Shown one piece after another: positions 1 to 6,326 of a stretch of DNA of 9,259 nucleotides; within the stretch, counting starts at the first letter, position 1, and each line of letters starts with the position of its first letter. The notes beneath the pieces are model-generated. The model had not been told where the DNA came from, ran no database searches, and saw only the letters and a program-made list of their open reading frames with translations. The DNA comes from ZLKRG08 sp963977625 (GTDB lineage Bacteria; Actinomycetota; Actinomycetes; Nanopelagicales; Nanopelagicaceae). The DNA lies in contig CAXBPX010000052.1 in assembly GCA_963977625.1 (NCBI GenBank), positions 1 through 9,259 of the forward strand, written 5' to 3'. The position numbers and the translations under genes are program-made.

Positions 1-609
1 TAAAGGTCTTACTCCATGACGATCACGTGCTGCATACAAAGTGTGCTCGTCCATAAATACTAATGAGAATGCACCTTCTAATTGCGGTAATACCGAAACT
101 GCAGATGCTTCTAAATTCTTCTCATCGCGCAAAGCAATAAGTGATGACATCACTTCAGTATCCGTTGTAGCTTGAATTCCGGTTTCTGGATGTTTCGCCA
201 ATTCCTGCAGTAAATCGCCGATATTTGTGAGATTTCCGTTGTGGGCTAAAGCCAAGGTGCCGTATTTAGTTGGGCGCAATGTTGGTTGCGCATTTACCCA
301 GGTAGAAGATCCAGTAGTTGAATAACGGGTATGCCCAATTGCTAAGTGACCTTTCAAATTTGCTAAATCATGTTCGGTAAACACTTGCGAGACCAGACCC
401 ATATCTTTGTAGATAAGAATGCGTTCGCCATCTGAAGTTGCAATACCCGCTGACTCTTGGCCACGATGTTGCAAGGCATAAAGACCATAAAAAGTTAACT
501 TGGCAACCTCTTCGCCGGGTGCCCAAACTCCAAAAATGCCACAAGCATCTTGCGGACCTTTATCTTCTTCAAAAAGATTGTGAGTTAACTTGCCATCTGG
601 ACGTCTCAT
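1..609 (-). CDS. purF: Amidophosphoribosyltransferase (glutamine PRPP amidotransferase), N-terminal part, cut by window edge
   Basis: First committed step of purine synthesis in the cytoplasm: PRPP plus glutamine gives 5-phosphoribosylamine. I translated 203 codons from the ATG at 609-607; the frame stays open to base 1, so the phosphoribosyltransferase domain lies outside the window. The visible part is the class II (N-terminal nucleophile) glutaminase domain. A 22-residue leader precedes Cys23 in DACGIFGVWAPGE, which suggests the propeptide seen in Bacillus-type PurF that is removed to expose the catalytic Cys. Further family motifs are QHRGQESAGI (47-56), GHTRYSTTG (92-100), AHNGNLTN (122-129), TDTEV (149-153) and ARDRHGVRPL (194-203). 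Its ATG overlaps the stop of the SCP-like gene as ATGA, with only a weak GGA 8 bases upstream, so coupled translation is likely. The Fe-S cysteines of this subfamily, if present, would lie downstream and cannot be checked. purM is the expected next gene. Confidence 0.97.
   Translation of the reverse strand, partial: MRRPDGKLTHNLFEEDKGPQDACGIFGVWAPGEEVAKLTFYGLYALQHRGQESAGIATSDGERILIYKDMGLVSQVFTEHDLANLKGHLAIGHTRYSTTGSSTWVNAQPTLRPTKYGTLALAHNGNLTNIGDLLQELAKHPETGIQATTDTEVMSSLIALRDEKNLEASAVSVLPQLEGAFSLVFMDEHTLYAARDRHGVRPL
606..609 (-). other. ATGA stop/start overlap, SCP-like gene to purF
   Basis: The SCP-like TGA and the purF ATG overlap as ATGA. The unknown gene is therefore locked between purL and purF by overlaps on both sides. 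Confidence 0.85.
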
Positions 610-905
610 TGAATTGATCCAATCGGTAGATACTCACTTAGATCTGCACGTGCACCCGTAGCGCTAACTTGTCCGCTCTCAATTGCATCTTGCCAAGATA
701 ATTTTCCATTTGCAAGTGCCAGCCAAGTTTCTGCATCCATTTCAATTACATTTGGTGGTGTGCCGCGGGTGTGCGTTGGTCCTTCACCACATTGCACTGC
801 AGCATACGGTGGAATCCGTACTTCAATGGCACGACCTGGTGCTCGACTTACCAATTCCGCAAGTGTTGCTTTTACTTGTGCCATAACTTCTGGGTTTCGG
901 GTCAT
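606..905 (-). CDS. Small sterol-carrier-protein-like (SCP family, bacterial) protein of unknown role in the purine operon
   Basis: A 99-residue soluble protein with no signal peptide or membrane segment. I recognise it as the short 'sterol carrier family protein' that actinobacteria often encode between or near purL and purF (bacterial SCP-like Pfam family; assigned from memory of related sequences). After a helical N-terminus (about 1-25) comes a strand EVRIPPYAAVQCGEG (28-42), the most conserved block, with Cys39. Next are THTRGTPPNVIEMD (44-57) and a WLALANGKLSWQDAIESGQV helix and loop (61-80), typical of the SCP2 fold, then SATGARADLSEYLP near the C-terminus. The start overlaps the purL stop as ATGA, with AGGA 8 bases upstream. 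The stop overlaps the purF start in the same way. Lipid binding is known for distant eukaryotic SCP2 but is not shown for this branch. Its fixed place between two purine enzymes suggests a link to that pathway, but the function is unknown. Confidence 0.85.
   Translation of the reverse strand: MTRNPEVMAQVKATLAELVSRAPGRAIEVRIPPYAAVQCGEGPTHTRGTPPNVIEMDAETWLALANGKLSWQDAIESGQVSATGARADLSEYLPIGSIQ
902..905 (-). other. ATGA stop/start overlap, purL to SCP-like gene
   Basis: The purL TGA and the SCP-like gene ATG overlap as ATGA, supporting co-translation of the unknown protein with PurL. Confidence 0.85.
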
Positions 906-3127
906 GAGAAAAGTCCTGGCAAAGTTTCTGTATAAGCTTTACGAAGTTCTGAAAGCAAAATCGTTGCATCATTAATTTCTAAAGTTGCTCCGCCGGTTTG
1001 GCCAATTTTGGTAACTGGAATTGAATATTTAGCACCCAGTTCTAATAACTTGTGTTCATCTTTAACCGCTACTAATACTCGACCCGGAGTTTCGCTCAAT
1101 AAATCAACCGCTGGGTTGGAAAGTTTTACCTGCGCACCAACGTTATTTTTCAGCGTCATTTCAGTCAAAACTGCCGCTAATCCACCTTGGGATAGATCAT
1201 GTGCCGCCACAAAAATCTTTTGAGTTCGCCCCGCAACAAGTAACTCATTTAAACGCATTGCCGTTGGAATATCTGAACTTGGTGCGATACCACCGCGTTG
1301 GCCATGTAGATATGCCCATTCTGATCCGGCGAAATCTGATTTCGTTTCTCCAATTAAGAAAAGGGAAAGTCCTGATTCTTTGTATGACATCGGGGTACGA
1401 GTGCGCACATCATCAATTACACCTAATACCCCAATCACAGGTGTTGGCAAAATTGCCACTGTGCCAGTTTGATTATAGAAAGAGACATTGCCTCCGGTAA
1501 CTGGAAGTCCCATCTCTAAACATGCATCTGCAAGTCCTCGAACTGATTCTGCAAATTGCCACATCACGCCTGGATCTTCTGGCGAACCAAAATTTAAACA
1601 ATTGGTAACTGCAAGAGGTTTAGCGCCAGCAGTTGCAATATTTCGACAAGCTTCAAGTAGCGCCAACTTGGCACCTTCATAAGGATTTAGATAAGACCAA
1701 TTTGCATTTGCATCAGTAGAAATTGCCACACCTAAATGAGTTTCCTCATCAATCCGTACCATTCCAGAATCTTCAGGTTGTGATTGCACAGTATTTCCTA
1801 AAACGTATCGATCGTATTGATTTGTTACCCAGGATTTATCTGCAATATTTGGTGCCGATGCAATTTTTAATAATGCTGCTTTTATTTCTGAAGCTGATGA
1901 TGGCATTGGTAAATTCAAAACTTGTTGTGCTGCTTGTTCAATGTATGCAGGTTTTGCGATTGGACGTTGATAAACCGGTCCGTCATGCGCCACAGTTCGA
2001 GGCGGAACATCCACAATGACTTCACCATGCCAAGTAATTATTAATCGATCACCATCAGTTACCTGGCCAATCACGGTGGCGGTTACATCCCATTTAGCGC
2101 AGATTTCCAGGAATTTATCGATGTTTTTCGGCTCAACTATCGCGCACATACGCTCTTGAGATTCGGACATCAAAATTTCTTCTGGGGATAGCGATGGATC
2201 GCGTAGTGGCACCCGATCAAGTTCTACTTGCATGCCTCCGGTGCCTCCAGATGCAAGTTCTGAAGTCGCACATGAAAGTCCCGCGCCACCTAAATCTTGA
2301 ATACCGACAACTAAATCAGCGGCAAATATTTCCAACGAACATTCAATTAAAACTTTTTCAGCAAATGGATCTCCAACTTGAACTGATGGACGCTTTGCTG
2401 GCCCGCTTTCTCCAAAAGTTTCCGAAGCTAATACTGAAACTCCACCAATACCGTCGCCACCAGTTTTGGCACCATAAAGCACAACTAGATTTCCGGCGCC
2501 AGAAGCTTTAGCTAATTTAATTTGATCATGTTTCATTACACCAACACATAGCGCATTTACCAATGGATTACCAAGATAAGTTTCATCAAATACCACTTCA
2601 CCACCAATATTTGGTAAACCTAAACAATTACCGTATCCGCCAACTCCAGCAATTACTCCTGGAAGTACCCGTCGAGTATCTGCGGCATCTGCTGGACCAA
2701 ATCGAAGTGGATCCATAACTGCAATTGGCCGTGCACCCATGGTCAAAATATCGCGCACAATTCCGCCCACACCAGTAGCGGCACCTTGATATGGTTCGAT
2801 AAATGACGGATGGTTGTGCGATTCAATTTTAAATGTCACGGCATAACCTTGACCAACATCTACTACGCCAGCATTTTCACCAATACCGACTAAAAGCGCA
2901 TCTGACTTTGGTGCTTTTTCACCAAATTGTTTTAAGTGCACTTTAGATGATTTGTAAGAACAATGCTCTGACCACATTACGGAATACATAGCTAGTTCGG
3001 ATGATGTAGGGCGTCGTTTTAAAATATCTCTGATGCGCTGATATTCATCTGGCTTTAAACCAAGTTCGGCAAATGGCTGACTATTTTCCGGTGTATTTAA
3101 AGCGTTTTTGACGGTATCTAGCGACAT
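902..3127 (-). CDS. purL: Phosphoribosylformylglycinamidine synthase, small-type PurL subunit
   Basis: ATP-dependent amidation of FGAR to FGAM, using ammonia delivered by PurQ. At 741 residues it is the small PurL of Bacillus and actinobacteria, not the roughly 1300-residue fused enzyme of E. coli, which agrees with the separate purQ and purS directly upstream. Motifs in order: ELGLKPDEYQRIRDIL (21-36), SVMWSEHCSYKSSK (49-62, with His55), KIESHNHPS (100-108, with His104 and His106 in the active-site block), YQGAATGVGGIVRD (113-126), GARPIAV (131-137), NIGGEVVFD (173-181), GIQDLGGAGLSCATSE (275-290) and ESQERM (322-327). The second half repeats the fold, as expected of this internally duplicated family, and includes TNCLNFGSPEDP, TGGNVSFYNQTG and AAHDLSQGGLA. 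The start shares one base with the purQ stop (TAATG) and has no visible Shine-Dalgarno. The gene ends in TGA, overlapping the SCP-like start. Confidence 0.98.
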   Translation of the reverse strand: MSLDTVKNALNTPENSQPFAELGLKPDEYQRIRDILKRRPTSSELAMYSVMWSEHCSYKSSKVHLKQFGEKAPKSDALLVGIGENAGVVDVGQGYAVTFKIESHNHPSFIEPYQGAATGVGGIVRDILTMGARPIAVMDPLRFGPADAADTRRVLPGVIAGVGGYGNCLGLPNIGGEVVFDETYLGNPLVNALCVGVMKHDQIKLAKASGAGNLVVLYGAKTGGDGIGGVSVLASETFGESGPAKRPSVQVGDPFAEKVLIECSLEIFAADLVVGIQDLGGAGLSCATSELASGGTGGMQVELDRVPLRDPSLSPEEILMSESQERMCAIVEPKNIDKFLEICAKWDVTATVIGQVTDGDRLIITWHGEVIVDVPPRTVAHDGPVYQRPIAKPAYIEQAAQQVLNLPMPSSASEIKAALLKIASAPNIADKSWVTNQYDRYVLGNTVQSQPEDSGMVRIDEETHLGVAISTDANANWSYLNPYEGAKLALLEACRNIATAGAKPLAVTNCLNFGSPEDPGVMWQFAESVRGLADACLEMGLPVTGGNVSFYNQTGTVAILPTPVIGVLGVIDDVRTRTPMSYKESGLSLFLIGETKSDFAGSEWAYLHGQRGGIAPSSDIPTAMRLNELLVAGRTQKIFVAAHDLSQGGLAAVLTEMTLKNNVGAQVKLSNPAVDLLSETPGRVLVAVKDEHKLLELGAKYSIPVTKIGQTGGATLEINDATILLSELRKAYTETLPGLFS
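914..917 (-). promoter_or_regulatory. Moderate ribosome binding site of the SCP-like gene
   Basis: The minus strand reads AGGA, 8 bases before the ATG at 905-903, inside the last codons of purL (Pro-Gly-Leu-Phe-Ser). It is short, so the start probably also relies on ribosomes finishing purL. Confidence 0.5.
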
Positions 3128-3129
3128 TA
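3125..3129 (-). other. TAATG stop/start overlap, purQ to purL
   Basis: Same arrangement as purS to purQ. The context is GTC AAA TAATG, with a final AAA lysine codon at both junctions and no Shine-Dalgarno. It couples the glutaminase subunit to the synthase subunit. Confidence 0.85.
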
Positions 3130-3795
3130 TTTGACCATCGCTTTAAGCACCGAAGTAAAGAAACCAAGTCCATCGGTTCCTGGGCCACATAAATCTTCAA
3201 TTGCATGTTCGGGATGTGGCATTAACCCAACAATATTTCCACGCTCGTTTGTGATTCCAGCAATTAGATTACGAGAACCATTTGGATTTTCGCCGACATA
3301 GCGAGCCACAATTCGACCTTCTGATTCCAGCATATTTAATGTGTGGTCATCACATTGAAAAGAACCCTCACCATTCTTAAGCGGAATTGTGATGTGCTGG
3401 CCAACTTGATATTCGCTTGTCCATAAAGTCTTGTTATTTACAATTTCTAATTCTTGATCTTTGCAGATGAAGTGCAGATCTTTATTTCGAGTAAGTGCAC
3501 CAGGAAGTAGATGTGATTCGCAAAGGATCTGAAAACCATTACAGATACCTAGGACCGGCAGACCAGCTTTTGCTTTTTCAATAACATCTGTCATTACTGG
3601 AGCAAATCTGGAAATTGCACCACAACGCAAATAATCACCATAGGAAAATCCACCAGGAAGAATTACGGCATCAACATTGTTGATTGATGAATCTCCGTGC
3701 CATAACGCAACCGCTTGACCCCCTGCTTCACGCACTGCGCGTTGCGCATCGCGATCATCAAGTGATCCTGGAAAAGTTACGACGCCAATACGCAT
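3127..3795 (-). CDS. purQ: Phosphoribosylformylglycinamidine synthase, glutaminase subunit PurQ
   Basis: Class I (triad) glutamine amidotransferase that hydrolyses glutamine and passes ammonia to PurL in the PurSQL complex. At 222 residues it has the usual family length. It opens with MRIGVVTFPGSLDDRD, followed by the oxyanion-loop block ILPGGFSYGDYLRCGAI (45-61), the nucleophile elbow LGICNGFQIL (82-91, catalytic Cys85) and the second triad block LMPHPEHA (191-198, His194 and Glu196). All catalytic residues are present. One oddity: the loop usually read as HGEG in this family is NGEG here (Asn141, codon at 3375-3373). The start shares one base with the purS stop (TAATG), and its own stop shares one base with the purL start. 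No Shine-Dalgarno is visible at either junction, so coupled translation of the three subunits is the likely arrangement. Confidence 0.98.
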   Translation of the reverse strand: MRIGVVTFPGSLDDRDAQRAVREAGGQAVALWHGDSSINNVDAVILPGGFSYGDYLRCGAISRFAPVMTDVIEKAKAGLPVLGICNGFQILCESHLLPGALTRNKDLHFICKDQELEIVNNKTLWTSEYQVGQHITIPLKNGEGSFQCDDHTLNMLESEGRIVARYVGENPNGSRNLIAGITNERGNIVGLMPHPEHAIEDLCGPGTDGLGFFTSVLKAMVK

Positions 3796-3797
3796 TA
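3793..3797 (-). other. TAATG stop/start overlap, purS to purQ
   Basis: The purS stop TAA and the purQ ATG share one base. The context is GAG AAA TAATG, with no Shine-Dalgarno upstream, which suggests re-initiation by the same ribosomes. Confidence 0.85.
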
Positions 3798-4040
3798 TTT
3801 CTCAACTCGTACGGTGTAATTTTCAATAACTGGATTTGAAAGTAGAACTTCAGCGGCCTTTTTAATGGCTTCAATCGTTTCGGTATTAGCTTCACCGTCT
3901 ACTTCAATTTCAAAACGCTTTCCTTGGCGCACACTTTTGGCAAAATTAAATCCAAGACGTGGTAGCGCAGAAGCAACAGCTTGTCCTTGTGGATCTAAGA
4001 TCTCTGGTTTCAACATAACTTCAACAATGATCTTTGCCAT
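3795..4040 (-). CDS. purS: Phosphoribosylformylglycinamidine synthase subunit PurS
   Basis: An 81-residue subunit that bridges PurQ and PurL in the three-part FGAM synthase and is needed for ammonia transfer. It matches the PurS family in length and pattern: an N-terminal strand (AKIIVEVMLKPEILDPQG, 2-19), a helix leading to LPRLGF (26-31), a central strand KRFEIEVDGE (41-50), a helix EAIKKAAEVLLSNPVIE (57-73) and a final strand ENYTVRVEK (73-81). PurS has no catalytic residues to check. The ATG is preceded by a strong AAGAGGAG ribosome binding site 6 bases away, which lies inside the last codons of purC. The gap to purC is 2 bases. It is the first gene of the purS-purQ-purL block, so this site may set translation of all three subunits. 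Confidence 0.97.
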   Translation of the reverse strand: MAKIIVEVMLKPEILDPQGQAVASALPRLGFNFAKSVRQGKRFEIEVDGEANTETIEAIKKAAEVLLSNPVIENYTVRVEK

Positions 4041-4042
4041 TT

Positions 4043-4900
4043 TTAGCTCCTCTTACCCGTTAACCGAAAATACGCTTCTTCATATCTAGCTGCGGTTTTC
4101 TCTACTATTTCTTGCGGAATAGTAGGAGGTTCACTTCTTTTATCCCAAACAGTTGCCAGATAATCTCGTAAATACTGCTTATCGAAGGAGTTATGGTCCT
4201 GATCCCAGAACCGGGAGGAATCAGGTGTGAGCGCTTCATCCCCCAAAGTAATTACGCCGTTGGTATCAAGGCCAAATTCAAATTTGGTATCGACCAAAAT
4301 GATGTCGCGTGAGGCGGCGTAATTTTTAGCGCGATCATAAAGTTTCAGAGTTAATTGTTTTAGATCTTTGGCATTTGAATCACCAACTATTTTGGCAGCT
4401 TCCGCAAAATTGATATTGATATCGTGATCACCAATTTCAGCTTTAGTTGCCGGAGTAAATATTGATTCTGGTAATTTTGCGCCATCGATTAAGCCGGCTG
4501 GCAATTTATTGCCACAAACTTCTTGATTAGTTTGGTACTCAACCCAACCACTACCAGTTAAAAATCCACGTGCAACACATTCAATGGCAAACATTTGAAG
4601 AGGCTTAGCAATTACAGCACGACCAGCGACTGATGCAGGGACATCGGTTGTGATGATGTGATTAGGTACTAAATCTGAAAGTAATTCAAACCAAAAAAGT
4701 GAAATCTGAGTTAGTAATTTGCCTTTATTTGGAATTTCGGTTGGTAACACCCAGTCAAATGCACTAATTCGATCTGATGCCACAATCAATAATTCATTTT
4801 TATCATTTGTGTAAAGATCACGTACTTTTCCAGTTCTTAAGTGTTTCCATCCTGCAATTTCTGGCGCTGCAGGTGCGCCGCTCTGGCCGAATCCGCTCAT
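4043..4900 (-). CDS. purC: Phosphoribosylaminoimidazole-succinocarboxamide (SAICAR) synthase
   Basis: Joins aspartate to CAIR with ATP to give SAICAR. At 285 residues it is within the family range. Diagnostic motifs: HLRTGKVRDLY (20-30, nucleotide-binding start), IVASDRISAFDWVLP (39-53), FAIECVARGFLTGSGWVEYQ (104-123), the signature FTPATKAEIGDHDINI (148-163), ILVDTKFEFG (201-210) and DEALTPDSSRFW (221-232). The start at 4900-4898 overlaps the purB stop as ATGA. No Shine-Dalgarno is visible, but the N-terminal MSGF is typical of actinobacterial PurC, and the next in-frame Met is residue 103, past the first motif, so this start is secure. The last codons (Gly-Lys-Arg-Ser-stop) also carry the purS ribosome binding site, so the end of purC has a double role. 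Confidence 0.98.
   Translation of the reverse strand: MSGFGQSGAPAAPEIAGWKHLRTGKVRDLYTNDKNELLIVASDRISAFDWVLPTEIPNKGKLLTQISLFWFELLSDLVPNHIITTDVPASVAGRAVIAKPLQMFAIECVARGFLTGSGWVEYQTNQEVCGNKLPAGLIDGAKLPESIFTPATKAEIGDHDININFAEAAKIVGDSNAKDLKQLTLKLYDRAKNYAASRDIILVDTKFEFGLDTNGVITLGDEALTPDSSRFWDQDHNSFDKQYLRDYLATVWDKRSEPPTIPQEIVEKTAARYEEAYFRLTGKRS
4047..4054 (-). promoter_or_regulatory. Strong ribosome binding site of purS, inside the end of purC
   Basis: The minus strand reads AAGAGGAG, then CTAAAA, then the purS ATG, giving a 6-base spacing. It is the best Shine-Dalgarno in the window. It is embedded in the last purC codons (Lys-Arg-Ser), so it is under both coding and ribosome-binding constraint. 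Confidence 0.85.
4897..4900 (-). other. ATGA stop/start overlap, purB to purC
   Basis: The purB TGA overlaps the purC ATG by 4 bases in total. No Shine-Dalgarno is visible. The flanking sequence closely resembles the SCP-like/purF junction. Confidence 0.85.
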
Positions 4901-6300
4901 CGAATTGAGCCAGGCTGATACTTTGCAGCGTCAGCATGTTTTGTAGTAATCGCTTCAATGCGTTTAACTACACGTGAAACTTGTTCTTGAGCAGCGCCCG
5001 TGAAATCAATTGGGTCTTTTATTAGAGCTTTCAACTCTTGGTGATTAAGTGGAATTCGAGAATCATCTGCCAAAACTTCTAAAAGGTTATTTGGCGCACC
5101 TTCACGCATAGATAACGCGGCTTTAGTTGCATGTTCTTTAATAACTTCATGAGCAACTTCGCGGCCAACCCCTGCTTTAACTGCCGCCATCAATATTTTA
5201 GTAGTTGCTAAAAATGGCAGGTAGCGTTCAAGTTCTGCATTAATCACTGCCGGAAATACTCCAAACTCTTTTAGCACAGTCAACATAGTTTCTAATAAAC
5301 CATCAATTGCGTAGAAAGCATCTGCAATTGCAACTCGGCGTACTACAGAACAAGAAACATCGCCTTCGTTCCATTGATCACCGGCTAATTCACCAACCAT
5401 TGCGCTGTAACCGCGCAAAATAACTGCCAAACCATTAACTCGTTCGCACGAACGTGTGTTCATCTTATGAGGCATTGCAGAACTTCCAACTTGACCAGCT
5501 TTGAAGCCTTCTGTCACGAGCTCAGCACCAGCCATTAATCGAATTGAAGTGGCAAGTGAGGATGGTGCAGCTGCAAGTTGAACTAATGTAGTTACTACTT
5601 CATAATCAAGCGAACGTGGATAAACCTGACCGGTTGAATCCAATAGGCGTTTAAAACCTAAATGATTTGCAATTTCATTTTCCAATTGTGAGTGCTTTTC
5701 AAATGAACCAAGTAAATCAATGGAATCTTGCGATGTGCCAACTGGCCCTTTAAGCCCGCGCATTGGATAACGATCTAGTAGAGAAGTTAGACGTTCGAAT
5801 GCATACAGCATCTCTTCGGCACTTGATGCAAAACGTTTACCCAAAGTTGTTATTTGCGCTGGCACATTATGAGAACGGCCAGCAATTGGTTGATTGGAAT
5901 ATTGCGCTGCTTTTTCGCCAAGTCTTGCCAACAAAGCCACGGACTTATCGCGAATTAATTCCAATCCCAAACGAATTTGCAGCGCTTCGATATTTTCTGT
6001 TAAGTCTCGGCTAGTCATGCCGGTGTGAATAACTTGGTGGCCGGCTAAGGCATTAAATTCTTCAATTCGAGCTTTTACATCATGACGAGTAGCTTTTTCG
6101 CGTTCGTCGATAGAATCCAAATGAACTGCGTGTTTTACCTTTTCATATGCTGATAATTGTTCATCCGTAATTTGATGACCTAATTTTTTCTGCGCTCTCG
6201 CTACGGCCAACCAGAGTTCGCGCTCGGCGATGATCTTTGCTTCAGCAGAGAAAATCTGACGCATTTCATTGCTTGCGTATCGATTAGCTAGGACGCTCAC
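4897..6300 (-). CDS. purB: Adenylosuccinate lyase
   Basis: Member of the fumarase/aspartase superfamily. It eliminates fumarate from SAICAR (to AICAR) and from adenylosuccinate (to AMP), and so acts twice in the pathway; the family is normally a homotetramer with shared active sites. At 467 residues it has the expected length. Key blocks: TRHDVKARIEEF (71-82, His73), HTGMTSRDLTEN (92-103), AGRSHNVPAQITTLGKRFA (140-158, His144 as the expected catalytic base or acid region) and the superfamily signature GSSAMPHKMNTRSCE (272-286, mobile serine loop). Then comes GDQWNEGDVSCSVVRR, typical of actinobacterial members. The start is GTG at 6300-6298, supported by AGAGGAG 9 bases upstream and by the N-terminal LANRYAS pattern of relatives. 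The next candidate, Met13, would remove that conserved start. The TGA stop overlaps purC. Confidence 0.97.
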   Translation of the reverse strand: MSVLANRYASNEMRQIFSAEAKIIAERELWLAVARAQKKLGHQITDEQLSAYEKVKHAVHLDSIDEREKATRHDVKARIEEFNALAGHQVIHTGMTSRDLTENIEALQIRLGLELIRDKSVALLARLGEKAAQYSNQPIAGRSHNVPAQITTLGKRFASSAEEMLYAFERLTSLLDRYPMRGLKGPVGTSQDSIDLLGSFEKHSQLENEIANHLGFKRLLDSTGQVYPRSLDYEVVTTLVQLAAAPSSLATSIRLMAGAELVTEGFKAGQVGSSAMPHKMNTRSCERVNGLAVILRGYSAMVGELAGDQWNEGDVSCSVVRRVAIADAFYAIDGLLETMLTVLKEFGVFPAVINAELERYLPFLATTKILMAAVKAGVGREVAHEVIKEHATKAALSMREGAPNNLLEVLADDSRIPLNHQELKALIKDPIDFTGAAQEQVSRVVKRIEAITTKHADAAKYQPGSIR

Positions 6301-6309
6301 TGACTCATT

Positions 6310-6316
6310 CTCCTCT
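6310..6316 (-). promoter_or_regulatory. Ribosome binding site deciding the GTG start of purB
   Basis: The minus strand reads AGAGGAG, 9 bases before the GTG at 6300-6298, within the 26-base purD-purB spacer. It shares AGAGGAG with the purS site. A closer ATG at 6308-6306 is only 1 base from it and leads to a stop after three codons, so the GTG is the functional start. Confidence 0.8.
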
Positions 6317-6326
6317 ATTAGTTCCC

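Noticed and set aside
2194..2511. A 105-codon plus-strand open frame antisense to purL.
   Set aside because: It lies wholly opposite conserved purL coding sequence. The predicted protein has low complexity (rich in Leu and Gln) and no recognisable motif.
6297..6308. A three-codon open frame (ATG AGT CAG TGA) on the minus strand just before purB, whose stop overlaps the GTG start, as a possible leader peptide.
   Set aside because: The AGAGGAG site is only 1 base from this ATG, too close for initiation, but well placed for the GTG 9 bases away. Such short frames arise easily by chance.
6301..6326. The 26-base purD-purB spacer as a possible promoter or terminator.
   Set aside because: It is too short for a full promoter, shows no inverted repeat with a T-run, and is mostly taken up by the purB ribosome binding site.
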